Positions 55,101 through 64,000 of a stretch of 64,000 bases of DNA are shown in pieces. Source of the stretch: Clarkia xantiana subsp. parviflora (Eukaryota; Streptophyta; Magnoliopsida; Myrtales; Onagraceae); the NCBI GenBank assembly GCA_036873135.1, contig JAPTYO010000017.1:2604001-2668000 (forward strand), in the 5' to 3' direction. Within the stretch, counting starts at the first letter, position 1. The number at the start of each line of letters is the position of its first letter. The translations under genes and the position numbers were made by a program. Under the pieces are notes generated by a model. It was not told where the DNA came from, did no database searches, and saw only the letters and a list, made by a program, of their open reading frames with translations.

Positions 55101-56105
55101 AGGCTAGAGAAATAAACGTCATTAAGTTCATCCCACTAAACGCCACTCCAGCCACCGTACTTAGAGAGATGCGGAACCAAAAGCTTTGGTCACCCCCTGC
55201 AAGGTGGAGAGCCCCAATGGTAGGAAATCACAAGGATAGATGGTGTGACAACCATGAGGCTTATGGTCACGACACAAATGAATGCTTTAGCCTAAAGCTA
55301 AGCATAAACAACATCGTCCAGAGGGGAGAACTGAAGCAATTCGTAGACCATGGGGGCAACAGTATGCAACTAGGGCCATCACAGAAGGACAAGGACAAGG
55401 GCAAGGGAAAGATAGACTACAACCCTCCACCCAACAAAAGAGGAGTCATAAATATGATACATGGGGGAGTAGCATCGGGTGGCCCAACTGCTAACGCAAG
55501 AGAGGTCTATGCATCCAAGCTAAGCTCAGTGCCAAGGTGGAGAAAAAGGCCAAGAGAAGGAGAAGAAGTGAAGATCGAGTTCTCGGAGAAGGACAAGAGC
55601 CACATCGTCTTTCCACATGACGATGCTCTAGTTATTACTTTAGATATTGACAATTTTGATGTAAAGAGAATTTTGGTGGATGGGGGCAGCTCAGCTGACC
55701 TCCTAAGCCTGAGAGTGTTGGAAGAGATAGGGAAAACCAAAGCAGACATCAAACCGGTCAACTTCCCTCTATCAGGAAGAGATAGGGAAAACCAAAGCAG
55801 ACATCAAACCGGTCAACTTCCCTCTAGTTGGCTTCTCAGGGGCAACAAGTTACCCCCTGGGAATGATAACCCTACCAGTGACCATGGGCCAAGGATGGAC
55901 CCAGCTGAAGGTAAATGTCAATTTCTTGGTGGTTGAAACCCTGGGAGCCTACAATGGGATCCTAGGAAGGACAACCATAAACCTATATGAAATAGTGCCA
56001 TCCACTGTTCACCAGAAGTTGAAGTACATCACGGAGAACGGGGTTGGAGAGGTCCTGGGTGATCAACGCACCGCAAGGCAATGCTACGTCAACTCAATGA
56101 GACGT
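55085..56105 (+). pseudogene. Zinc motif and aspartic protease of G (frameshift by 55-bp duplication)
   Basis: Frame 55085-55770: a zinc-knuckle-like CDNHEAYGHDTNEC, a basic stretch (KDKDKGKGK), then a retropepsin-like protease with VDGGSSADLL (Asp codon 55679-55681). A 55-bp tandem duplication (55720-55829) shifts the frame, so the protease C-terminal half (PLGMITLPV, GILGRTTIN) is read in the next frame from 55863. Order and motifs match the Gag end and protease of A and C. Whether this copy makes active protease is doubtful. Confidence 0.82.
55720..55829 (+). repeat. 55-bp tandem duplication in protease of G
   Basis: GGAAGAGATAGGGAAAACCA starts at 55720 and again at 55775. The length is not a multiple of three. 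Confidence 0.92.
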
Positions 56106-56329
56106 GGATCACACGGGACAGATACAGTGGCTGTAGTCATGGTAGGGGCCAACCAGGACAGAAGAAGGAGGGGAAGGAGACAAAGGCAAAGAAGGAGGAG
56201 GAGTGGAGTGACACTCCGTTTGAGCAGGCAGTTTTTTCAAACAGTGCCTACAAGGAGACACAGGAGCAAGGCTGTGAAGGTGACATCCATACCTTGGCAG
56301 CCAGACACCATAATAGGGAACAGGACAAG

Positions 56330-56903
56330 GAACTCCATCCTAAAAGGCTTCCGCTACATAGATGATATCAAGCAAATGCCGCGGGAGTCTATATCAAGCT
56401 ATTTCCAGAGATTCTTTGATTATGGTGCCAACATGGACATCACAAGGGGAGAAGCAGTCAGAGCATTCATCAGAAACATGCATCCAAGTTCATTCGAGGC
56501 CTATGGAGGGCTCTATGAGATGGTCATGACGAGCACAATGAGAGAGCTCAAGGTGAAGCTGGACAGGGCATTTGAACAAGAGGCGGAACAGTTGGATGAA
56601 GTTCCAGAAAGAGGAAGAGAAACAGACACATTGGGAGGAGGTGTCAATTTCACATTCACACCCCTCACACTCAGCATAGAAAAAATTTTCCACAAGCACC
56701 TCAAGCAAGAGCTACCAACATGCAGGGAGGAAGGCAAGGCCTTCCTAGGAAGAGATGCACAGGGTTGGTGTGAATACCATGGGACCTGGGGACATCAAAC
56801 CAATGACTGCATGGTGTTGAAGGTGGAAGTGGAAGAAATAATTTACAATGGAGGTTTCAAGGAGTACGTGGCAACAGACACAATGGCCACCCCATATCCT
56901 TAG
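56330..56903 (+). CDS. Second Gag-like segment after protease in G
   Basis: In frame with the protease C-terminal half. It encodes a capsid-like stretch (FRYIDDIKQMPRESISSYFQ, RGEAVRAFIRNMHPSSFEAY), a charged linker, and a second zinc-knuckle-like motif (CEYHGTWGHQTNDC) followed by EEIIYNGGFKEYV, then TAG. It parallels the end of the first Gag and its zinc motif but is clearly diverged, so it is not a recent duplication. RT would be expected here. It may come from recombination with another Tat family or be a retained second nucleocapsid. Function unknown. Confidence 0.7.
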
Positions 56904-57163
56904 TTTCATATCTAGCATTTTGCATGTTTCACCTTTACAAGCTTTTCAAAAACAACTTTGGAGAAGGAGAACTCACGAAGTTACTCCAACTCTACAACTA
57001 TCTTTCATTCCTACAAAGGATGTCTTGGTGCACCAAGGCATCCCAAGTGTACAAAAACATGAATGCTCCTAAGGGAGTAGTAGTTACTCAAAAGTATTTT
57101 CCAGTGAATGCAGTGGTATAACCACGAAGTTATCCTTACACAGATATGACTTCAAGTCAATGA
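56904..57163 (+). other. Spacer before repeats in G
   Basis: About 260 bases without a recognised feature between the last coding segment and the repeats. Confidence 0.5.
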
Positions 57164-57940
57164 CAGGTTCGACGCCCCCAAGAGCGTATCTTGAGAGTAG
57201 TTTTCATACTACGACATTCGACGCCCCCAAGAGCGTATCTTGAGAGTAGTGTTCATACTACGACCTTCGACGCCCCCAAGAGCGTATCTTGAGAGTAGTT
57301 TTCATACTACGACCTTCGACGCCCCCAAGAGCGTATCTTGAGAGTAGTTATTACACTACGACCTTCGACGCACCAAGAGCGTATCTTGAGAGTGGTTTCC
57401 AAAAACTACGAACTTCGACGCCCCCAGGAGCGTATCTTGAGAGTAGTGTTCATACTACGACCTTCGACGCCCCCAAGAGCGTATCTTGAGAGTAGTTATT
57501 ACACTACGAATTCGACGCACCAAGAGCGTATCTTGAGAGTGGTTTCCAAAAACTACGATATCGACGCCCCCAGGAGCGTATCTTGAGGTAGATTTGCAAC
57601 CTACCAGATTCGACGCCCCCAAGAGCGTATCTTGAGGTAGAAAAAACACTACCAGTTCGACGCCCCCAAGAGCGTATCTTGAGGTAGATTTCAAACTACC
57701 AGTTCGACGCCTACCAGGAGCGTATCTTTGGTCTAACCTGAGCCCTCCGGGAGCCTATCCTGTGAAACGTTAAGTGCCGTCCGAGAGCCTGTCTCGTGAA
57801 CAGATTTTGACACCCGTCAAGAATGTATCGGTGGACTAACCTGTGCCCTCCGGGAGCCTATCCTGTGAAACGTTAAGTGCCGTCCGAGAGCCTGTCTCGT
57901 GAAAAGATTTCGACGCCCACCAAGAGCGTATCTTTGGTCT
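57164..57940. repeat. 49-bp and 103-bp tandem repeats in G
   Basis: 57169-57720: about eleven units with CCCAAGAGCGTATCTTGAG and variable GTAGT..ACTAC hairpins. 57730-57940: two 103-bp units (GGTCTAACCTGAGCCCTCCG type). Homologous to F 5945-6770 and D 48385-49430. Confidence 0.88.
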
Positions 57941-58377
57941 AACAGTACAACGTATACCGTGTAAGGGGTATCAGAAGAGATAGTCATACCATTCTTAGAA
58001 GGATACCATGCTCAGAAGGATACCATGAGAAGGAAATTTCTAAGTAAAGTAATGTGAAGAACAAGTAATGTTTTTTCTTTATGAAATGGCAGGTAAGACA
58101 TGAAGGAAAGCACGAAAGAAGGATAAGTAAAGGAAACACACCAAGGAAAGGGTCCATACCCAAAGAGCCATACACAAGGCATAGGGAGCCATCATGAGAA
58201 GAGATATATACAAAAGCATGAGAAGCACTAATGTAAAGGCAAACGAACCACGTAGTCAACAACACAATGCGGCAAAGGAAAGTAACAACAAACACCATCA
58301 CAATCTCAAAGGACACTCAACCCATACAAGGGGAGAAGGAGTGTAATTATATACAAGGATAGCATGAGATAAACACG

Positions 58378-60673
58378 TCAGTCAGAACCTTCGGGGGAGT
58401 CACCCTCACCCCCTGAAGCTGAACCGCCAGCGGAAATGGATGAAGAGGAGGAGTCTGAGGTACCAATCTCCACAGGTGTAGCATCCACCTGGGCAGGGGC
58501 AGGCTCGTCTGCAACGGCAGCCTGACCCATCAGAACAGTCGCGTAGCCAGTGGCATATGGCCCAAAGTCACCAAGGTCACCAAACGGGAACTGAGGATCA
58601 ATTCGGTAAATGTGATCAACCAGATACTCACCGAACTGGTTCATCTCCTGAGTGAGACGCGTGCTATAATCGGCGGCGAAGGCAGATGAGGCCTTGTACT
58701 CAGATACCGCGACAGCCCTCTCCTCCGCCCGACACTTAGTCTCCAACCTCCGCAGCTCCTCAGAATGGAGCGACGCAGCAACCTCAGCTTCCCGACGCAA
58801 ACTGCCCACAGTGGTCTCAAGCAAGGACACCTGGTCCTGGAGCTCCTGCATCCTCAAATCAGATAATCGCGCCTTCTCAGCAGCAGTAGCGACCTCCGCC
58901 TTGAGAGAGACCTGGCTGTCCTCAAGGGTCTTCCTCTCGTCAGATAACTCGAGCACGAGCGAGGACATGTTCACCATGTCAGATATGCCCTAACAATTCA
59001 AACAAGGGATGAGTAACCGAAAGATAGACATTATGAAAGAAATAAGAGGAAAGCAAAGAACAACTTACAGGTGCATAACGAGAAAGTACCCCTTGAACAA
59101 AGCGCCGAGTCTCCCCAGGAGACTTGGGCGGAGCAACACGATCCCCAGGGGGAACGGCACCGCGGAGTACGCGGACACCAACCTCAGGAGTCCGCAAAGA
59201 GGAGGTGCTATCGAAGTGGAACTCCTTCAGACCAGCGAAAGGAGTCCACTCAGACCCAATAACATCTTCATCAGTGAGACGGGCGAAATCCTTCCGACTT
59301 AAAGTCGGAGGCCCACCTACACAAGCAAACAAGTCAAGGGAGAATATAAACATAGAAGATCAGCAAAAAGGTAGAGATCATACCTGAGGACCGTGCCCTC
59401 GGCTGGGGGGCAGGGGAACCACCACCAGCAGGTCGCTTCCCTTTGTCAGCCAGGGAAGGCACCTCTTCGACCACCATCTCCTTATCACGAGATAGGGTCG
59501 GAGGACGAGCAGTAGGCGAAGCAGGATCCACAGCTTTCTTCCTCTTAGCAGCCGAGGCCCCGGCCTCAGAATCAGATCTCCGCGGTTTGGACTTGGAAGG
59601 TCCAGAATCTCTGCCAAAGGAGACGACCCTCTCAGTCACCAAGGGGGAGCACCCTAGCAAGGTAAGAAAAACAAGATAAGGAAAACATAGTTATACCATA
59701 AAGAAGCAAATAGGAGAAAGCATACCAGAGGCCCCAGCCTTCTTCCCAGGCAGGGGGGATTTCTTCAAAGCAGAACTAGAAGGAGCCTTCCTCTTGCTCA
59801 GATCAACAGGGGCTCCCTGCACGTTATAGGTTTTTCCATGAAACCAACCTACAAAGGAAGAGCAGAAGGTAAATAAAGATGGAAAGACCAAGTGACATAC
59901 CGAACCCCCGGAATCAGGAGTAGACTGATCCCGGCCTCGTAAAGATCCGTCTCAGTCACTAAGGACACGGGGCAGTAAGACCGGGTCCTGTTGCTCTCGT
60001 GAATGATCTTCATAGTCTTCAAATCAACTGAAGAGAACTCTCCAAAAGCAGGCCAACCATCGGACCGATCCTCATTCAAAACCGACCAAGTGACGTATCG
60101 GTCCGTAATGAAGAAGTAATGCTTAGCCCAGTGACTGGCCGAATTGTCACTCTGGGTCACAAAACGGAGGGAGGTATCCCACTAGACCCCACTCAACCCG
60201 AAATCAGCGAATCGGGGATCTTTGAATGTCGGATGGCGAGTTACGAAACTCGCAAACCCCACCCTCGTCCGGTACTGGAACCGATAGAAGCATCGGAATA
60301 GAACGAGAGAGTACTTCCAGGAGTACCAATGGCACAATACCCGGAAGCCCACCCAGACACGGAGGGCACTGGGGGCAAGGTTCACAGGAGAAATCCTGAA
60401 AAACCTGCTCAACTCTATAAGCTCGTCACAGTAAGGCAGCCTCAGCCCGAATCGGATCTGGGAGGGGTACACGGCGACCTTCCCTATAGGAGGCTCCGTC
60501 ACCGTCTCGCGAGTATTCCCCAAGGAGGGGAGAAAAGGATACAGAGGCTCATCTAGGGGACAGATATCTCCTAGGGTAACATGTTCGTTGTAATCGGACC
60601 TAGTGAGATGGTTCTCTGACAGGATAGCAAGACCTAAGGCAAAGGTAGCAGGAAACCCCAAAGCACGAATCAA
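58378..60673 (-). pseudogene. Antisense gene of G, multi-exon (gypsy-type transposon domain plus coiled coil)
   Basis: Minus strand, antisense to G. The first recognisable exon (60673 to about 59905) encodes the domain also found in B: IRFGLRLPYC, LRVWVGFRVLC, LFRCFYR, AKHYFFITDRYVTW and ISLLLIPG. A TAG at 60182-60184 splits it. Smaller exons follow (GWFHGKTYNVQGAPVDLSKRK near 59840; SKPRRSDSEAGASAAKRKK to APQPRARS, 59660-59390; DEDVIGSEWTPFAGLKEFHF, 59290-59190). The last exon (58977-58378) is a coiled coil with an acidic, serine-rich tail and natural TGA. Introns are short and T-rich; boundaries are uncertain and a start codon was not found. Function unknown. Confidence 0.7.
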
Positions 60674-61189
60674 ATTTCGACTAACACCCCAATGAAGGTC
60701 ACGATACTAAGCTAACAATAGGAAAGGAAGTAACGCGACCGAAAAGGAAGAGAAAAAGGAACTCACTCATCCTTCGGAGAATACGGCGTCTCTGAAGAGT
60801 CTGCGTACGCGGACACCACCAGGAATATAGTACCTGCCACGACACGACAAATATCAAGACAAGGAAAATTTCCGAAGAACCGGAAATACTCCGACACCCG
60901 ACCAACAACAACAACCAAGTCAAATAATTTTATCCGAGCCTAAGGTCGGGTCTTGGAAAAAATTACCGTTATACCCCCCAACAAGGATTAATACACCAAC
61001 GGCGGTACGATATCAAATTCAAGACCGGGATAGCCCAATCGGACAAAAAACCATATCCGGACGACCGGCAAACATTTTTCCCCAAAATCCACAACTACCA
61101 ACGACTATCTACGGCAATCCCACATTCAATTAAGTTTCGGCAATCAAGTATCGGCAATCAAGCATCGGCAATCAAATATCAACAATTCA

Positions 61190-61802
61190 AAAATCAACGT
61201 TTCACGCGGAAACGGAAGGGAAAAGAGCGGACCTTCGGAAAACCCGACCCGATGTGATAAACGGGTCCGGAATTCAAATTTGAAGACACCCGGAAATCAG
61301 CCCCTCGCCGGAATTTGGGCCTTGCCGTCGCCGGAGGTGACCTCGCTTGCCTCACCGTCGCCGGAAAGCCCCGCACGTCGCACCGGAATCGCTCCCCTCC
61401 GCCGTCGATGGCCCTCGATGGACCAGCAGCCGTTCCCGACGACAACCTCACCGTCACCTCGTCGTCTCCCTGCGTCGCCGGTGGTTGGGTTGCCGTCCCA
61501 GCCAGCTGCCGCCTCCACACCGCCGCCTCAAGCTGTCGACCCGCTAGCCGGCTCCGTCCGTGCTGGTGGTTCCCTCCCGCCGGAGCTGCTGGCCGGATTT
61601 TTACTCCTTGGTGGAAATTCCGGCCGGCCCTCACCTTGGGGGTGCTCTCCAACCTTTCTTGCTCTCCAAGGGTAAGTGAAGAAGGAAGATAGTGGCTAGG
61701 GTGACTCTTGGAGGTATTTTTCTAACTCTTCTTTTTTATGTTAAGAGGATGATAGGGTTTTTTAGAGGGTTTTAATCACCACCATCCATCTCTCCTTAAA
61801 TA
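61190..61802 (-). promoter_or_regulatory. Leader and TATA-like region of the antisense gene of G
   Basis: On the minus strand a TATA-like TATTTAAG (61795-61802) is followed by a leader including CCTCCAAGAGTCACCC and GAGAGCAAGAAAGG, then a GC-rich block (61290-61670) full of GCCGGCG-type words. Open frames on both strands here (61194-61692) look like composition artefacts. The layout parallels I (13964-14290) and H (1469-1120). Confidence 0.45.
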
Positions 61803-61849
61803 AAATCTAAGGGTCAAGGAAAAACCATCATTTTTATCCCTTTCACCTA

Positions 61850-62276
61850 TAGCTAAGTATATTCCCATACTTAGAAAAATTATCAAGATAGTTTTATTTT
61901 TGAGCATTCCATACTTAGAAAAATTTTTGGCCAAAATTAAATTTTTCCTCACTTAGATAAAATCCCGGCACGAATTTGAAGCATAGGTCATTTAGTTGCA
62001 TTCGTATCACACCCCTGTGCAAGTTTGTGTTTTTTAGTATACACCTGTAGCAGATATAAGTTTATTACTCCCACCTCAGACGGACGCGTGCCTAGGCCCA
62101 CGTCCGTGCTACTCTGACGTTTACAATTCCTCTATCTCATTAGACAGGGGGGCAGAGTCAGAGGCACGCATCCATGGGTAAGCAAGCATTCAGACAAAGA
62201 AGGTAAAACCCCGGTTTCAAATTGCGCGTGTCATACCATCCTAAAATAGAGTCAATCAAGGGTTAGGCCATTGGTT
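61850..62276 (+). other. 3' untranslated end of G
   Basis: AT-rich sequence with CATACTTAGAAAAATT twice (61868 and 61908). It is homologous to D 52230-52577 and, inverted, to F 2870-3220. No gene seen. Confidence 0.6.
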
Positions 62277-62290
62277 GACTCGGGGGCATG
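62277..62290 (+). other. G polypurine tract
   Basis: GACTCGGGGGCATG directly before the 3' LTR; identical to that of D (63211-63224) and F. Confidence 0.88.
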
Positions 62291-63182
62291 TGATGGATAT
62301 ACGCCCAATTTGAACCCGTTGACTTCCGAACCGTTGTATTTTTATCGTCCCATTTATGATTGCAAATCGAAACTTCAACCCGGACACTTCGCGAGAACAT
62401 CGACGGCTCGGACGGGGCCGAAGCGCCCGTCCGGCAGAGACGAACTCACCTAAGTGAGGTTGGGTGGCCACACCCGACCTCCCCTAGGGGAGATCGGGTC
62501 AGCCAACCCGATCTCTCCTAGGAGAGATCGGGTCGGCCAACCCGATCTCTCCTAGGAGAGATCGGGTTGGCCAACCCGATCTCTCCTAGGAGAGATCGGG
62601 TCGGCCAACCCGATCCCTCCTAGGAGGGATGGGGTTGGCCAACCCCACCCTCCCTAGGAGGGGTTGGGTGCCCTCACCCAACCCCTACCCTTGGAGGTCG
62701 GATTTCTCCCCCCCAAGGGCCCCGACACCACCTTCGGACTCCCATGCTCGGTCCACTCCGCCTACCTCCTCCGAATCCTAAGGTCTTAATTATGTGCTTA
62801 AAGGTTAATTAATTGTGTTTAAAGGCTAACGATGTCATTAAGCCACCTTAATGACACCGTTGCCTATAAATACCCCACCTTCACAACTCATTTGATCATC
62901 TTGGCCATTTGGACATTTTAGCTCTGACATCTCTCTAGCTTTATCTCTCTAGAAAAGTACTGACTTAGGCATCGGAGAGGGTTCACCAGGCACCACCCCC
63001 CCCTCCGTGTCTGGTATTGCCCCTTCTGCAGGGTAGAAGGAGAGAAGAAGCACAGGAAGGAAGGAAGGAAAGAAGAAGATAGGCTAAGATAGAGCAACTC
63101 AGGAACACCGGATCGCACACATCCCCCGTAAGGAGTGAGATCAAAGCCGACCCCCCGTTGACCTAGATCTCATAACTTAACA
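62291..63182 (+). repeat. G 3' LTR (892 bp) with 7-unit palindromic array
   Basis: Same ends and body as the 5' LTR. One substitution outside the array was noticed (CACCTAAGTGAGG for CACCTAGGTGAGG near 62452). Two 34-bp units fewer. Confidence 0.93.
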
Positions 63183-63187
63183 GAGTC
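63183..63187. repeat. Target site duplication of G, right copy (GAGTC)
   Basis: Identical to 52578-52582 and followed by the continuation of D. Confidence 0.93.
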
Positions 63188-63224
63188 AATCAAGGGTTAG
63201 GCCATTGGTTGACTCGGGGGCATG
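63188..63224 (+). other. Last internal bases and polypurine tract of D
   Basis: AATCAAGGGTTAGGCC, a short spacer and GACTCGGGGGCATG: the 37 bases of D separated from the rest by G. Confidence 0.9.
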
Positions 63225-64000
63225 TGATGGATATACGCCCAATTTGAACCCGTTGACTTCCAAACCGTTGTATTTTTATCGTCCCATTACCGATTGTAAA
63301 TCGAAACTTCAACCCGAACACTTCGCGAACACGTCAACGGCTCGGACGAGGCCGGAGCGCTCGTCCGGTCGAGGCAAACTCACCTAGGTGAGGTTGGGTG
63401 GCCACACCTGACCTCCCCTAGGAGAGATCGGGTCAGCCAACCCGATCTCTCCTAGGGGAGATCGGGTGGACCAACCCGATCTCTCCTAGGGGAGATCGGG
63501 TGGACCAACCCGATCTCTCCTAGGAGAGATCGGGTCGGCCAACCCGATCTCTCCTAGGAGAGATCGGGTCGGCCAACCCGATCTCTCCTATGAGGGATGG
63601 GGTTGGCCAACCCCATCCTCCCTAGGAGGGGTTGGGTGCCCTCACCCAACCCCTACCCTTGGGAGTCGGATTTCTCCTCCCCCAAGGGCCCCTGCGCCAT
63701 TTTCGGACACCCACACTCGGTTCACGTCGCCTACCTTCTCCGTATCCTAAGGTCTTAATTATGCGCTTAAAGGGTAATTAATTGTGTTTAGAGGTTAACG
63801 ATGTCATTAAGCCACCTTAATGACACCGTTGCCTATAAATACCCCACCTTCACAACTCATTAGGACATCTTGGCAATTTGGATTATTTTGCTCTGACATC
63901 TCTCTAGTTTATCTCTCTAAAAACGATACTGACTTAGGCATCGGAGAAGGTTCACCAGGCACCACCCCCCCCTCCCCTCTCTGTGTCTGGTACTGCCCCT
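63225..64000 (+). repeat. D 3' LTR, cut by window end, 8-unit palindromic array
   Basis: Starts TGATGGATATACGCCC; the first 160 bases are identical to the D 5' LTR. The array (about 63385-63650) has three units more than the 5' partner. The U5 motif reads GCATCGGAGAAGG (one change). The end of the LTR lies beyond 64000. Confidence 0.9.

Larger units (their letters stand above)
52583..63182 (+). mobile_element. Element G: Gag-protease-only Tat-type retrotransposon nested in D
   Basis: A complete 10.6-kb element: two LTRs, primer site, purine tract and 5-bp target duplication GAGTC. The coding part holds gag, protease and a second Gag-like segment but no RT, RNase H or integrase. It is followed by tandem repeats and a multi-exon antisense gene. 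LTRs are almost identical outside the 34-bp array (one substitution seen), so insertion is very recent and later than that of D. Confidence 0.94.
44122..64000 (+). mobile_element. Element D: non-autonomous Tat-type element, hosts G and runs off the window
   Basis: 5' LTR (44122-44923), primer site, gag remnant, non-coding interior, repeats and antisense remnant to 52582; then G (52583-63182); then the last 37 bases of D including its purine tract, and the 3' LTR from 63225 onward. The two D LTRs share diagnostic variants that differ from the G LTRs (for example CCAAACCG against CCGAACCG near their starts). The interior is homologous to F, and D carries the same gag lesions. It is inserted in the repeats of C. 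Confidence 0.9.

Noticed and set aside
61194..61692. Long GC-rich open frames on both strands
   Set aside because: High GC removes stops in all frames; proteins are Pro/Ala/Arg-rich without domains. Treated as leader DNA.
52583..64000. Tandem multi-LTR element made by unequal recombination
   Set aside because: GAGTC duplication and LTR subtypes show a simple nested insertion of G in D.

Overview
This is plant nuclear heterochromatin. I see no host gene, rRNA or tRNA. About 60 of the 64 kb consists of LTR retrotransposons, mostly Ty3/gypsy of the Tat type, plus one Ty1/copia remnant. The evidence for a flowering plant with a large genome is: LTRs with TG..CA ends and TATA boxes, primer binding sites starting TGGCGCCGTC, purine tracts with a GGGGG core, a Tat-type polyprotein with a second RNase H, and antisense genes between pol and the 3' LTR. 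The species cannot be named from the sequence.

Layout. 1-12451 is the 3' part of element H (+), split by a complete element F (-, 1687-11246, target duplication TGCAT). 12802-16685 is the 3' part of element I (-), cut at 16686 by copia element J (-), whose RT/RNase H remnant lies at 18378-19618. 19640-23064 is AT-rich and unassigned. From 23065 to the window end there is a stack of insertions. A (+, autonomous Tat type) is interrupted by B (-, same family). B's integrase is interrupted by an LTR fragment E (-). E is interrupted by C (+, near-complete gag-pol). C's 3' repeat region is interrupted by D (+, non-autonomous, sister of F). D is interrupted by G (+, Gag plus protease only, target duplication GAGTC) 37 bp before D's own 3' LTR. 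The window ends inside D's 3' LTR.

Two LTR groups are present. Group 1 (A, B, C, E; 0.6-0.7 kb LTRs) carries Gag, protease, RT, a degenerate first RNase H, a second (archaeal-like) RNase H and integrase. Group 2 (F, D, G, with H and I as relatives) carries no RT or integrase in this window. In F, D and G its LTRs (0.8-1.1 kb) hold an array of 34-bp palindromic units in U3. Both groups share the primer-site core, the LTR motif GCATCGGAGAGGG, tandem repeats after the coding region, and an antisense multi-exon gene with a domain resembling the 'putative gypsy type transposon' family followed by a coiled coil. The simplest reading, an inference, is that group 2 elements are mobilised in trans by an autonomous Tat relative.

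Condition of the copies. A, B and C are broken by stops, frameshifts and duplications; several stops look like C-to-T decay of CGA or CAG codons. C also has a one-base deletion in its RT active-site box, and glutamate in place of catalytic aspartate in both RT and integrase. F, D and G are young: LTRs within each pair differ by only a few substitutions but by two or three whole 34-bp units.
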